The position numbers and the translations under genes are program-made. A DNA stretch of 35,426 nucleotides, taken from assembly GCF_022695515.1 (NCBI RefSeq), contig NZ_JALDPT010000043.1, positions 1 through 35,426 on the forward strand, written 5' to 3'. The notes below the pieces were generated by a model. It ran no database searches and was not told where the DNA came from. It saw only the letters and a list, made by a program, of their open reading frames with translations. Origin of the DNA: Phenylobacterium aquaticum (GTDB lineage Bacteria > Pseudomonadota > Alphaproteobacteria > Caulobacterales > Caulobacteraceae). Below, one piece after another: positions 1-10,532 of the stretch (its first letter is position 1; each line of letters starts with the position of its first letter).

Positions 1-1
1 C

Positions 2-1941
2 GCCGCCCTGACCACTGCGCCGGCCCTGCCGGCGACGGCCGCCGGCGCGCGCCTGGCGACCGTCGAGCCCCTGCCCCAGGCCGAGCTGGAGGCTTTCACC
101 GACGGCCTGATCCGCGACGCCATGGACCGCGAGCACATCGCCGGCGTGACCGTGGCCGTCGTCCAGAACGGCCAGGTGGTGCTGAAGAAGGGCTATGGCG
201 CGGCCAGCCTGTCGCCCCTTCGCCGGGTCGACCCCGACACCACCCTGTTCCGCATCGGCTCGATCTCGAAGACCTTCACCTGGATCGCCCTGATGAAGGA
301 GGTCGAGGCCGGCCGCATCCGCATCGACGCGCCGATCAACCTCTATCTGCCCGAGATCCTGGCGGTGAAGGACCAGGGGTTCCGGGCCCGGTCCGGGTCA
401 TCAACCTGATGGATCATTCCGGCGGCTTCGAAGATCGGGCCATGGGCCAGCTGATCGAGAAGGATCCGAAGCGGGAACGGACGCTCGCGGAATATCTGAT
501 GAAGGAGCGCCCTCATCGGGTTCGCGCGCCCGGCGCCATCTCCAGCTATTCGAACTATGGCGCGGCCCTGGCCGGCGAGGCGGTCACCTATGTCACCGGG
601 CGGCCCTATGAGCGGCTGATCGAGGACGAAATCCTCACCCCGCTCGCGCTCAATCACACCACGTTCCGCGAGGCGCGGCCGCGTGAGGCGGGGCTGGCCG
701 GGCCGATGCCGGCGCCGATGGCCCGCGACCTGTCCCAGGGCTTCCGCTGGACCGCCGCCGGCTTCAAGGCGCGGCCTTACGAATATCTGGGCCATATCGC
801 CCCGGCCGGGTCGGCCTCGTCCACCGCCGCCGACATGGCCCGCTACATGTCGATGCTGCTGAACAACGGCAGCCTGGACGGCGCCACCATCTATGGCCCC
901 AAGGCGGCCCAGGCCTTCCGCACGCCGATCCGCCAGGTTCCGGCCGGGATCAACGGCTGGGCTCATGGCTTCATCCAGTACGCCCTGCCGGGCGGTCACG
1001 CCGGCTATGGCCACGACGGCGCCACCCTCAGCTTCGTCTCGCGCATGGTGGTCGCGCCGGACCTGAAGCTCGGGATCTTCATCTCGACCAACACCGAGAC
1101 CGGGGCCGAACTGGTCCGCCGCTATCCGGACCGGCTGGTGCGGCAGTTCTACATGCCGCCGCAGATCTTCCCCCGCCCCGGGGACCCGGCCCTGGTGGCG
1201 CTGTCGAAGCGCTATGAGGGCCACTATCTGGGATCGCGCCGGGCCTATGGCGGACGGGAGGGCTTCATTGGCCTGCTGCGCTCCGGCGTCACCGTCGACG
1301 TCACCCCGGAAGGCCGCCTGCTGACCATCGACGCCGACGGCCCCCGCGCCTGGACGCCCGAAGGCGACCCGGCCAAGGGCCGCTTCATCTCCGCGACAGG
1401 TGACGAGCATATCGCCTTCCTGGGCGACGGACCGCGCGCCACCGCCTTCATGGGCGCGCTCGGCGAGCAGACCTTCGAGCGGGCGCATTTCTGGACCGAG
1501 GCGACGGTGATGGCCACCTTCGCGGGCCTGACGGGGCTGTGCGCGGCCGTCACCCTGGCCGGCATCTTCCTGCGCAACCGCCGGGAATTCCGCCAGACCT
1601 CGATCCAAGGCCTGATGAGCCTGATCCAGAACATCCAGGCCGCCCTGTGGCTGACCAGCCTGAGCCTGTTCGCCCTGTGGCTGTCCAAGACCGGCGACGC
1701 GGCCAATGTCATGTACGGCTGGCCGGGTCCCTCCCTGATGATCGGCGAGGCCTGCGCCATCGTCGCGGCGGTGCTCACGGTGATCACCGCGGTGTTCCTG
1801 CCCGCCGTCTGGCGGGGCGGTCGCCGGGTCGACAGCTGGACCCAATTGCGCAAGGCGGGCTTCACCCTGACGGTGGCGATCTATCTCAGCTACTCGGCCC
1901 TGCTCCTGGCCTGGGGCGCCTTCGAATTCTGGCGCGGGTGA
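2..1941 (+). pseudogene. Serine hydrolase, beta-lactamase/PBP class C fold, with membrane tail; 5' truncated and frameshifted
   Basis: The three active-site motifs of the class C beta-lactamase/DD-peptidase fold are present: S-x-x-K as SISK (bases 260-271), Y-x-N as YSN (547-555) and H-x-G as HDG (1012-1020). The catalytic domain is followed by a beta-rich stretch and then by three or four hydrophobic segments (about 1500-1935), an arrangement found in membrane-anchored serine hydrolases of this family. The reading frame is open to the window edge, where an Ala-rich stretch looks like the end of a signal peptide, so the true start lies outside. The frame breaks at the GGGCCC tract 384-389: one extra base there would join 'AVKDQGFR' directly to 'PVRVINLMDHSGGFED', the expected continuation. 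Both halves are otherwise undamaged. Substrate is unknown (peptidoglycan peptide, ester or beta-lactam). Family confident; pseudogene status doubtful. Confidence 0.8.
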
Positions 1942-2262
1942 TTCGAAGCGGGCTTAAGCCCCCTAACGGCCGTTAAGACCTTAACGGCGTCGGCGCCGGC
2001 AAAGCTGTGGACAACCCCTGATGGGCGGGCGCCACGGGGCGCCCGCGCGCCCCTCGACCCATGGCTAAGCTGTTCAAACCATGCGGTTTCGCCAGGCTGA
2101 ACGGGGGTCAACCCTAATGGCCGTGGTGCGACAGTCTGCGCCACTCAAAGTGTCGCCTTCACCCAAACCTTAAACGCGTCGTTTACCATGGACTGGGTAA
2201 ATCCTGCCTAGCGGCGGGCGAGGTATGCCCGGTCCGCGTCACGGGAACAGGGGCGCCTCGCG
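1942..2262. other. Gene-free stretch upstream of fliF
   Basis: These 321 bases hold no convincing gene. Near the left end three TTAA words lie close together (1954-1957, 1973-1976, 1981-1984), with TAACGGCCGTTA forming a short palindrome. The middle part (about 2020-2055) is very GC-rich. The right part carries a CtrA-like element, listed separately, and presumably the fliF promoter. No terminator with a clear T run is visible after the serine hydrolase. Confidence 0.5.
2170..2189 (+). promoter_or_regulatory. Possible CtrA box upstream of fliF
   Basis: TTAA (2170-2173) is followed after 8 bases by TTTACCAT (2182-2189). The CtrA consensus in Caulobacter is TTAA-N7-TTAA with TTAACCAT as a common half site, so this is a near match with one substitution and one extra spacer base. 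It lies 74-93 bases before the fliF start. The fliF operon of Caulobacter crescentus is known to be CtrA-controlled, which supports the reading, but the match is imperfect. Confidence 0.4.
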
Positions 2263-3924
2263 TTGAACGGATTCGTCGCCGCTTTGCAGAGGTTCGGCAT
2301 TGGCCGTCTGGCCGCCATCCTCGGGATCGGGGCCGGCGTGGCCGCCGCGCTGTTCGCCATGACCATGAATCTGGGTCAGCCCAAGTCCCTGCTCTATTCC
2401 AATCTCGACCTGAAGGAGGCCGGCACCATCACCGCCGCCCTCGACCAGGCCGGGGTGAAGTACGAGGTCAAGGGCGACGGCTCGACCATCCTGGTGGATC
2501 GCGACGTGGTCGCCTCCACCCGACTGATGCTGTCCAGCAAGGGCCTGCCGACTTCGGGGTCGGTGGGCTACGAGATCTTCGACCAGACCAATGCGCTCGG
2601 CCAGACCGACTTCGTCCAACAGCTGAACCGCCAGCGCGCGCTTGAAGGCGAACTGGCCCGCACCATCCAGAGCCTGGACGGCGTCACCTCGGCGCGGGTC
2701 CACCTGGTCCTGCCCAAACGCGAGCTGTTCGAGGAAGAAGCCCAGCAGCCCTCCGCCTCGGTGAGCATCGGGGTGGGCGGGCGCGAGCCCGGCCCCGACC
2801 AGGTGCGCGCCATCCAGAACCTGGTGGCCGGCGCGGTGCCCAACATGAAGCCCGACCGCGTCACCGTGGTCGACCAGCACGCCAAGACCCTGTCCGGCGG
2901 CGAGGCCGGCGACGCCCTGGAGGCCGACGGCCGCAAGAGCCAGGTCGAGGCCCGCATCGCCAAGTCGGTGAAGACCATGATCGAGGGCCTGGTGGGCGCC
3001 GGCAAGACGCGGGTCAATGTCACGGCCGATCTCGACCTGTCGCGGGTGAGCACCCAGCAGGAGACCTTCGACCCGGACGGCCAGGTCATCCGCTCGGAAT
3101 CCACCACCGAGGAGAACGCCAAGGAGAACCAGCCGGACTCCACCAGCGGGACCAGCGCCTCGGCCAACATCCCGGGCGGCCCGGCCGGCTCCAGCGCCAA
3201 CAATTCGTCGGCCAGCGGCAAGACCGAGTCGACCACCAATTACGAGATCTCCAAGACGGTCCGCACCGAGACCACCGAGCCGGGCAAGGTGAAGCGCATC
3301 TCGGTGGCCGTGGCGGTCGACGGCGTCACCGCCATCGGCAAGGACGGCAAGCCCGGCGCCTACGCCCCCCGGACGCCCGAGGAGATGCAGCGCATCGAGC
3401 AACTGGTGAAGACCGCCGTCGGCTTCGACCAGACCCGCGGCGACCAGGTGACCGTGGTCAATGTGAAGTTCCCCAACGAGGCCGATCCGGAGGGCGTGAC
3501 CACCACCAGCCCGCTGATGGGCTTCGACAAGAACGACATCATGCGCGCCGCCGAACTGGGCGTGCTGGCCATCGTCGCCATCCTGATGATGCTGTTCATC
3601 GTCCGCCCGCTGCTGCGCGGCGCGGCCGGCGGCGGCGCGGCGGGCGGCAGCCTGCCCGCCCTGACCATGGCCGCCGCGCCCGGCATGACCCGCATCGTCA
3701 CCTCGCCGGACGGCCAGCCGATGCAGATCCAGGTCGATCCCTCGACCGGCCAGCCGCTCGCCCTGCCCGGCCCCGGCGGCGCGGACATGGACTCGCGCAT
3801 CGACATCGCCCGCATCGAAGGCCAGGTGAAGGCCTCGTCCGTGAAGCGCGTGGCCGAGTTCGTCGACAAGCACCCAGAGGAGTCGGTGTCGCTCCTGCGC
3901 ACCTGGCTCCATGAGACGACCTGA
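2263..3924 (+). CDS. fliF: Flagellar MS-ring protein FliF
   Basis: FliF forms the MS ring in the inner membrane, the base on which the switch and export gate assemble. At 553 residues it has the usual length. A transmembrane segment lies at about residues 17-37, followed by the ring-building motifs (KYEVKGDG, SVGYEIFD, the EGELARTI helix and ARVHLVLP), a low-complexity Gly/Ser/Asn/Thr-rich periplasmic loop near 285-325, a second transmembrane segment near 430-450, and a C-terminal tail (VAEFVDKHPEESVSLLRTWL) that binds FliG. The start is TTG at 2263: there is no in-frame ATG just upstream and the N-terminus MNGFVAALQRFG fits the family. First gene of the operon, 5 bases before fliG. A CtrA-like box lies upstream. 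Confidence 0.97.
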   Translation: MNGFVAALQRFGIGRLAAILGIGAGVAAALFAMTMNLGQPKSLLYSNLDLKEAGTITAALDQAGVKYEVKGDGSTILVDRDVVASTRLMLSSKGLPTSGSVGYEIFDQTNALGQTDFVQQLNRQRALEGELARTIQSLDGVTSARVHLVLPKRELFEEEAQQPSASVSIGVGGREPGPDQVRAIQNLVAGAVPNMKPDRVTVVDQHAKTLSGGEAGDALEADGRKSQVEARIAKSVKTMIEGLVGAGKTRVNVTADLDLSRVSTQQETFDPDGQVIRSESTTEENAKENQPDSTSGTSASANIPGGPAGSSANNSSASGKTESTTNYEISKTVRTETTEPGKVKRISVAVAVDGVTAIGKDGKPGAYAPRTPEEMQRIEQLVKTAVGFDQTRGDQVTVVNVKFPNEADPEGVTTTSPLMGFDKNDIMRAAELGVLAIVAILMMLFIVRPLLRGAAGGGAAGGSLPALTMAAAPGMTRIVTSPDGQPMQIQVDPSTGQPLALPGPGGADMDSRIDIARIEGQVKASSVKRVAEFVDKHPEESVSLLRTWLHETT

Positions 3925-3929
3925 CGAAC

Positions 3930-4955
3930 ATGGCCGTCAAAGGGAAAGCCATTACCGATCCGTCGCGGCTCACCGGACCTGAAAAGGCCGCGGTGATCCT
4001 GCTGTCGCTCGGCGAAGAGCACACCGTGATCTGGCAGCAGCTGGACGAGGAGGAGATCAAGGAGATCTCCCAGGCCATGGCCGGGCTGGGCAATGTCTCG
4101 TCCTCGGTGGTCGAACAGCTGCTGGTCGACTTTATCTCGGGCATGTCGGGCGCGGGCTCGATCATGGGCTCCTTCGAACAGACCCAGCGCCTGCTGGCCT
4201 CGTTCCTGCCGGCCGACAAGGTCGACAACCTGATGGAGGAGATCCGCGGTCCGGCGGGTCGGACCATGTGGGACAAGCTCGGCAACGTGAACGAGGCCGT
4301 GCTCGCCAACTATCTGAAGAACGAATACCCCCAGACCGTCGCCGTCGTGCTGTCCAAGGTGAAGTCCGACCACGCCGCCCGGGTGCTGTCGGCCCTGCCC
4401 GAGGACTTCGCGCTGGAATGCGTGACCCGCATGCTGCGCATGGAGCCGGTGCAGCGCGAGATCCTCGACAAGATCGAGCAGACCCTGCGGACCGAATTCA
4501 TGTCGAACCTGGCGCGCACGTCGAAGCGCGACAGCCACGAGATGATGGCCGACATCTTCAACGCCTTCGACCGCCAGACCGAGGCGCGCTTCATCGCCGC
4601 CCTGGAAGAGCGCAACCGCGAGAGCGCCGAGCGCATCCGGGCCCTGATGTTCGTGTTCGAGGACCTGTCCAAGCTCGATCCCGGCGGGGTCCAGACCCTG
4701 CTGCGCGCCGTGGAGAAGACCCAGCTGGGCCTGGCGCTCAAGGGCGCCTCGGATTCCTTGCGCGAAATGTTCTTCTCCAACATGTCCGAGCGCGCGTCGA
4801 AGATCATGCGCGAGGACATGGAGAACATGGGCCCCGTGCGCCTGCGCGACGTCGACCAGGCCCAGATGGCCATGGTGCAGGTCGCCAAGGACCTCGCCGC
4901 CAAGGGCGAGATCATGCTGGCCGGCAACGGCACCGAAGATGAGCTGATCTACTGA
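3930..4955 (+). CDS. fliG: Flagellar motor switch protein FliG
   Basis: FliG joins the MS ring to the C ring and carries the charged helix that interacts with the stator to produce torque. The 341-residue product shows the N-terminal FliF-binding domain (TGPEKAAVILLSLGEE), the middle domain with the variant NEYPQTVAVVLS of the EHPQ motif that contacts FliM, and a C-terminal domain with the charged torque helix followed by LREMFFSNMSERAS and the GPVRLRDVDQAQ segment. It starts 5 bases after the fliF stop, and its TGA shares a base with the next ATG (TGATG), so translation is probably coupled. Confidence 0.97.
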   Translation: MAVKGKAITDPSRLTGPEKAAVILLSLGEEHTVIWQQLDEEEIKEISQAMAGLGNVSSSVVEQLLVDFISGMSGAGSIMGSFEQTQRLLASFLPADKVDNLMEEIRGPAGRTMWDKLGNVNEAVLANYLKNEYPQTVAVVLSKVKSDHAARVLSALPEDFALECVTRMLRMEPVQREILDKIEQTLRTEFMSNLARTSKRDSHEMMADIFNAFDRQTEARFIAALEERNRESAERIRALMFVFEDLSKLDPGGVQTLLRAVEKTQLGLALKGASDSLREMFFSNMSERASKIMREDMENMGPVRLRDVDQAQMAMVQVAKDLAAKGEIMLAGNGTEDELIY

Positions 4956-5599
4956 TGTCAGAACCAGCTCACGAGAAATTCGGGTTCGACACCGTCTTCG
5001 ACAACGCCGGAGACGTGGCCTTCGCCCAGCCGCGCCCCAAGCGCCTGTTCCCGGCCGAGGAGGTCGAGGCGGTCCGCGCCCAGGCCCTGGCCGAGGGCGA
5101 GCGCAAGGCCATGGCCTCGATCGCCGCCCAGCAGGCCCAGGCGCTGGCCTCCATCGCCGACTCCGCCCGCCTGGCTTTGTCGAAGCTGGCCGAGGTGGCC
5201 CACGACCATCGCCAGGGCTCGGCGGAGCTGGCGCTGGCCTGCGCCAAGGCGATCGCCGACGCCTCGCTGGAGCTGTTCCCCCAGGCCGTGATCCGCCAGG
5301 CGCTGGAATCGCTGGCCCGCGAGATCGAGGCCGCCCCCCGGCTGATGGTCTCGACCCGGCCGGAGCTGGTCGAGCCCCTGACCGAGGCGCTCAACCAGAC
5401 CGCCGACCTGATCGGCTATTCCGGCCAGATCCAGGTGCGCGCCAATCCGGGCCTGCCGCCGGCGGCCTTCACTCTCGATTTCGGCGACGGATCAGCCAGC
5501 TACGATCCGCAGGCCGCCACTCAACGCGTGACCGCGGCTCTGGACGCGGCCCTAGCAGCCGAAGGGCTGCACGCCGAACCCCTCATTCCCGGAGTTTAA
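4955..5599 (+). CDS. fliH: FliH-like flagellar export regulator (FlbE)
   Basis: The 214-residue protein sits where Caulobacter carries flbE, the divergent fliH homologue. FliH binds and restrains the export ATPase FliI and docks it at the export gate. The sequence has an acidic, weakly conserved N-terminus, a long Ala/Gln/Glu-rich helical part (about residues 45-110, with EGERKAMASIAAQQAQALAS) of the kind that dimerises in FliH, and a compact C-terminal domain ending in FTLDFGDGSASYDPQAATQR, which matches the conserved C-terminus of FliH/HrpE proteins. It overlaps fliG by one base. Its partner genes fliI and fliJ are not in this operon but lie at 12809-14579 on the other strand. Confidence 0.85.
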   Translation: MSEPAHEKFGFDTVFDNAGDVAFAQPRPKRLFPAEEVEAVRAQALAEGERKAMASIAAQQAQALASIADSARLALSKLAEVAHDHRQGSAELALACAKAIADASLELFPQAVIRQALESLAREIEAAPRLMVSTRPELVEPLTEALNQTADLIGYSGQIQVRANPGLPPAAFTLDFGDGSASYDPQAATQRVTAALDAALAAEGLHAEPLIPGV

Positions 5600-5611
5600 G
5601 GCGTAAATCCC

Positions 5612-5947
5612 ATGTCCGAGAACGAACTGAAACTTGACGAATTCGGCCCCGGCGACGGCCTGTCCATGGATATCGGCGAGGGCGAGGAAAAGACCGCCAC
5701 CGACCTGGCGCCGGTCTTCGACGTCCCGGTCTCGATCTCCGCGGTGCTGGGCCGGGCCCAGCTGTCGGTCGCCCAGCTGCTGCAGCTGAATTCCGGCAGC
5801 GTGCTGGAGCTGGACCGCAAGGTCGGCGAGGCCATCGACATCTATGTGAACAACCGCCTGGTGGCGCGCGGCGAGGTCGTCATCGTCGACGAGCGCCTGG
5901 GCGTGACCATGACTGAAATCATCAAGGACGGCGACGGTCAGGCCTGA
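5612..5947 (+). CDS. fliN: Flagellar motor switch protein FliN
   Basis: FliN forms most of the lower C ring with FliM and helps dock export substrates. The 111-residue product has a short acidic N-terminal extension (residues 1-30) and one SpoA/SurfaceA domain with the typical VFDVPVSISAVLGRAQLSV, LNSGSVLELDRKVGE and VNNRLVARGEVVIVDERLGV motifs. A GGAG sequence lies upstream of the ATG. The gene follows fliH by 12 bases and precedes flbD in the Caulobacter order. It contains an intact GGGCCC tract (5754-5759), a useful comparison with the three broken ones elsewhere in the window. Confidence 0.96.
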   Translation: MSENELKLDEFGPGDGLSMDIGEGEEKTATDLAPVFDVPVSISAVLGRAQLSVAQLLQLNSGSVLELDRKVGEAIDIYVNNRLVARGEVVIVDERLGVTMTEIIKDGDGQA

Positions 5948-5976
5948 GGGCCTGAGCGGGTATAGGAGATTCCACC

Positions 5977-7344
<1,368 letters not shown>

Positions 7345-7360
7345 GATCTGAGTCCCCCCA

Positions 7361-9448
7361 GTGACCGATTACGTCCTGAACCATAGCCGTCCCGGCCCGC
7401 GCGAGGTCCTGCATTGGGTGATGCGGGGCGAGGTGGCGCTGGCGCTCGGCGTTGTGGGCGTCATCGTCCTCTTGATCCTGCCGGTTCCGGCCTTCCTGCT
7501 GGACACGCTTCTGTCGCTGTCGATCACCAGCGCGGTCCTGATCCTGATGACCTCGCTGCTGATCCGGCGGCCGCTGGAGTTCACGGCCTTTCCGACCGTG
7601 CTGCTGGTCACCACCCTCTACCGTCTGGCGCTCAACATCGCCTCGACCCGGCTGATCCTGGGCCACGGCCACGAGGGTGCGCACGGCGCCGGCAAGGTGA
7701 TCGAGAGCTTCGGGCGACTGATGACCGGCGGCAATTTCGCCATCGGCCTGATCGTCTTCGCCATCCTCGTCCTGGTGAACTTCATCGTCATCACCAAGGG
7801 TTCCAGCCGGATCGCGGAAGTGGCGGCCCGCTTCACCCTGGACTCCATGCCCGGCAAGCAGATGGCCATCGACGCCGACCTGTCGGCCGGCCTGATCGAC
7901 GAGGCCACCGCCAAGCTGCGCCGCAAGGAGTTGGAGCAGGAATCGACCTTCTTCGGGGCCATGGACGGCGCCTCGAAGTTCGTGCGCGGCGACGCCGTGG
8001 CCGGCCTGGTCATCACCGCCATCAATGTCATCGGCGGCATGCTGATCGGGGTGATCCAGCACCATGTGCCGATCGGCCAGGCGGCCGCGACCTACACCGT
8101 CATGACCATCGGCGACGGCCTGGTCACCCAGATCCCCGCCCTGATCATCTCCATCGCCGCCGGCTTCCTGGTGTCGAAGTCCGGGGTCGAGGGCTCGGCC
8201 GACAAGGCCCTGGTCACCCAGCTGGCCATGAACCCGATCAGCCTGGGCATGGTCTCGGCCGCCGCGGGCGTGCTCGCCCTGATCCCCGGCATGCCGATCA
8301 TTCCCATGGTCGGCATCTCGCTCGGCACCGGCCTGCTCGCCTATCGGCGCGGCATGAAGGCCAATGAACCCGCCCCCGTCGCCGCGGCGCCCGAGGCGCC
8401 GACCGAGCAGGAAGACGAGCCGATCAGCCAGACGCTGGCCATCGATGAGATCAAGATCGAGCTGGGCTATGGCCTGCTGCCCCTGATCAACGACCTGGAA
8501 GGCCGCCGCCTGACCGACCAGATCAAGGCGCTGCGCAAGACGCTGGCCGCCGACTACGGCTTCGTCATGCCGGCCGTGCGCATCCTCGACAACATGCGGC
8601 TCGACAGCCAGGGCTACATGATCCGCATCAAGGAGATGGAGGCCGGCGCGGGCTCCGTCCGCCTGGGCTCGCTGATGGCCATGGATCCGCGCGGCGGCCA
8701 GGTCGAGCTGCCCGGCGAACATGTCCGCGAACCGGCCTTCGGCCTGCCCGCCACCTGGATCGACGACGGCCTGCGGGAAGAGGCCACCTTCCGCGGCTAC
8801 ACCATCGTCGATCCGGCCACGGTGCTGACCACCCACCTGACCGAGATCCTCAAGGAGAACATGCCGGACCTGCTCTCCTATGCGGAGGTGCAGAAACTGC
8901 TCAAGGACCTGGCCCCCGACCAGAAGAAGCTGGTGGACGACCTGGTCCCCTCGGTCGTCTCGACGGCCACCATCCAGCGGGTGCTGCAGGCCTTGCTGCG
9001 CGAGCGGGTCTCGATCCGCGACCTGCCCTCGATCCTGGAAGGCATCGGCGAGTCCGCGCCGCACACCTCGTCGATCACCCTGCTGGTCGAGCAGGTCCGC
9101 GGCCGCCTGGCCCGCCAGCTGTCCTTCGCCCACCGCGGCGACGACGGCGCCCTGCCGATCATCACCATGTCCGCCGACTGGGAGAACGCCTTCGCCGACG
9201 CCCTGATCGGCCAGGGCGACGACAAGCAGCTGGCGCTCGCCCCCTCCCGCCTGCAGGACTTCATCCGCAGCGTCCGCGACTCCTTCGAGCGCGCCGCGCT
9301 AGCCGGCGATTCCCCGGTCCTGCTGACCAGCCCGCAGATCCGACCCTATGTCCGCTCGATCATCGAGCGCTTCCGCGGACAGACCCCGGTGATGAGCCAG
9401 AACGAGGTGCATCCCAAGGCGCGGCTGAAGACGGTCGGCACCATCTAA
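7361..9448 (+). CDS. flhA: Flagellar biosynthesis protein FlhA, export gate
   Basis: FlhA is the large membrane component of the flagellar type III export gate. The 695-residue length is typical. The first 320 residues carry several transmembrane helices and the FHIPEP-family signature region (LVTTLYRLALNIASTRLIL, then FARFTLDSMPGKQMAIDADL-like sequence near 155-185). An Ala/Pro/Glu linker (about 335-355) leads into the cytosolic ring domain that binds chaperone-substrate complexes. The start is GTG at 7361 (VTDYVLNHS), chosen because it fits the family N-terminus and lies 16 bases after the flbD stop. Last clear flagellar gene of this operon. Confidence 0.96.
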   Translation: MTDYVLNHSRPGPREVLHWVMRGEVALALGVVGVIVLLILPVPAFLLDTLLSLSITSAVLILMTSLLIRRPLEFTAFPTVLLVTTLYRLALNIASTRLILGHGHEGAHGAGKVIESFGRLMTGGNFAIGLIVFAILVLVNFIVITKGSSRIAEVAARFTLDSMPGKQMAIDADLSAGLIDEATAKLRRKELEQESTFFGAMDGASKFVRGDAVAGLVITAINVIGGMLIGVIQHHVPIGQAAATYTVMTIGDGLVTQIPALIISIAAGFLVSKSGVEGSADKALVTQLAMNPISLGMVSAAAGVLALIPGMPIIPMVGISLGTGLLAYRRGMKANEPAPVAAAPEAPTEQEDEPISQTLAIDEIKIELGYGLLPLINDLEGRRLTDQIKALRKTLAADYGFVMPAVRILDNMRLDSQGYMIRIKEMEAGAGSVRLGSLMAMDPRGGQVELPGEHVREPAFGLPATWIDDGLREEATFRGYTIVDPATVLTTHLTEILKENMPDLLSYAEVQKLLKDLAPDQKKLVDDLVPSVVSTATIQRVLQALLRERVSIRDLPSILEGIGESAPHTSSITLLVEQVRGRLARQLSFAHRGDDGALPIITMSADWENAFADALIGQGDDKQLALAPSRLQDFIRSVRDSFERAALAGDSPVLLTSPQIRPYVRSIIERFRGQTPVMSQNEVHPKARLKTVGTI

Positions 9449-9554
9449 CCGCAAGGGTCCACGCAGGTCCGTTTACGACGTTGCAGCGGCGCGTGGCGGC
9501 TGGTAGCGGTTGGCCGCAAGGGTCTCGCCACGAGTCCCGGGCGTTGGACATCGC

Positions 9555-9950
9555 ATGCGGCCTTCTAAACCCCCTCCCGTTCGGCGCGGCACAGGTTCAG
9601 GCCTGTTCTGGGACCTGCTGACCTTCGAACACCTGATGACCAACCAGGTCATCCACCTGATCTATTGGGCCGGCCTGGGCGTCATCGCCCTGATCGCCTT
9701 CGGCTTCGTCGGCACCGCCGTGGGCGTGGCCTGGCGCGAAGGCCAGTTCATGGGAATCCTGCTGGCGGTCGGCGTGCTGATGGGCGGCTTCCTGGTGGTC
9801 GGCGCGCTCATCCTCCTGTGGCGCAGCTTCTGCGAGCTCTATGTCGCCCTGTTCCGCCTGAGCGACGACCTGCACGCCATCCGCCAGGCGACCGACGCCG
9901 AATATTCCGCGCGGCCTGTCGCCCCGCCCCCGGCGCCGCGCGCCAAGTGA
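9555..9950 (+). CDS. Small membrane protein, DUF4282-like
   Basis: The predicted 131-residue protein has a short Pro/Arg-rich N-terminus, then FWDLLTFEHLMTNQVIHLIY, two hydrophobic segments (about 31-53 and 64-88), and a helical tail containing ELYVALFRLSDDLHAIR. This pattern of two membrane segments followed by a 'VLFRIxDDL' helix fits the DUF4282 family, whose function is unknown. The ATG at 9555 is preferred over an in-frame TTG at 9510, whose extra residues look non-coding. Its TGA overlaps the GTG start of the next gene (GTGA), so the two are probably co-translated. It is 106 bases behind flhA and may be read from the same transcript, but nothing ties it to the flagellum. Confidence 0.7.
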   Translation: MRPSKPPPVRRGTGSGLFWDLLTFEHLMTNQVIHLIYWAGLGVIALIAFGFVGTAVGVAWREGQFMGILLAVGVLMGGFLVVGALILLWRSFCELYVALFRLSDDLHAIRQATDAEYSARPVAPPPAPRAK

Positions 9951-10381
9951 GCCCACGGCCGCCGGTCCTGGAACGGACCTCGACGCCGACGGACGACGAC
10001 TACGCTAGCATCGGCAGGGCGCTGATCGCCTTCAACGAAGCGGCGGTTGGCGACGCCACGCCTCGCCCCTTCGCCGTGCTGGTCCGCGATCCCGACAGCG
10101 GCGAGGTGATCGGCGGGCTGTGGGGCAAGTCGGTCTGGGGCTCGTTCTTCGTCGACACCCTGGCCCTGCCCGAGGCCGTGCGCGGCCTGGGTCTGGGCAA
10201 GACCCTGATGGCCGACGCCGAGGCCGAGGCCCGCGCCCGGGGTTGCCACAACATCTGGCTCGACACCTTCGCCTTCCAGGCCCGGCCCTTCTACGAGCGC
10301 CTGGGCTTCCGCCTGTTCGGCCAGATCGACGGCCCCGCCCCGATCTTCCCGCGTTTCTTCATGGTCAAGGACCTGGGGTGA
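9947..10381 (+). CDS. GNAT-family N-acetyltransferase
   Basis: The 144-residue product is a compact Gcn5-related acetyltransferase that moves an acetyl group from acetyl-CoA to an amine. The CoA pyrophosphate-binding motif A reads AVRGLGLGKTLMADAE (R-x-x-G-x-G), followed by an ARGCHNIWLDTFAFQARPFYERLGF stretch, given here only as the usual motif B region, with the Tyr that often acts as general acid. The start is GTG at 9947, overlapping the stop of the previous gene. An open frame continues upstream, but its residues overlap the membrane-protein gene and lack acetyltransferase features. Substrate cannot be told from sequence. Confidence 0.85.
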   Translation: MSPRPPVLERTSTPTDDDYASIGRALIAFNEAAVGDATPRPFAVLVRDPDSGEVIGGLWGKSVWGSFFVDTLALPEAVRGLGLGKTLMADAEAEARARGCHNIWLDTFAFQARPFYERLGFRLFGQIDGPAPIFPRFFMVKDLG

Positions 10382-10391
10382 GCAATCAATT

Positions 10392-10525
10392 CCCTCGCCC
10401 CCTTTGGGGGAGAGGGTTGGGTGAGGGGCCTCACGATATACGCGCTTCACCCTCGTCGACGAAAAGCCCCTTCGCTTTGCTACGGGCCCCTCACCCTGCC
10501 CTCTCCCCGCGACGCGGGGCGAGGG
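10392..10525. repeat. REP-like inverted repeat pair
   Basis: Two arms of about 40 bases face each other across a spacer of about 50 bases. The left arm (10392-10431) runs from CCCTCGCCCC to GGTGAGGGGCCT, and the right arm (10484-10525) is nearly its reverse complement, from GGGCCCCTCACCC to CGGGGCGAGGG. Each arm can also fold on itself (CCCTCGCCCC with GGGGGAGAGGG; CTCTCCCCGC with GCGGGGCGAGGG). Intergenic elements of this form are common in Caulobacterales and other GC-rich proteobacteria. Lying between genes that converge (GNAT, ArsR), it may also act as a transcription barrier. Confidence 0.75.
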
Positions 10526-10532
10526 TTCAGAG

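Noticed and set aside
343..1845. 500-codon open frame opposite the serine hydrolase
   Set aside because: It is antisense to a gene with clear active-site motifs, and its product is Gly/Arg/His/Gln-rich without any domain, as expected for GC-rich shadow frames.
9510..9554. TTG start giving a 15-residue longer DUF4282-like protein
   Set aside because: The added residues are Arg/Pro/Val-rich without family similarity, and an in-frame ATG lies at 9555.
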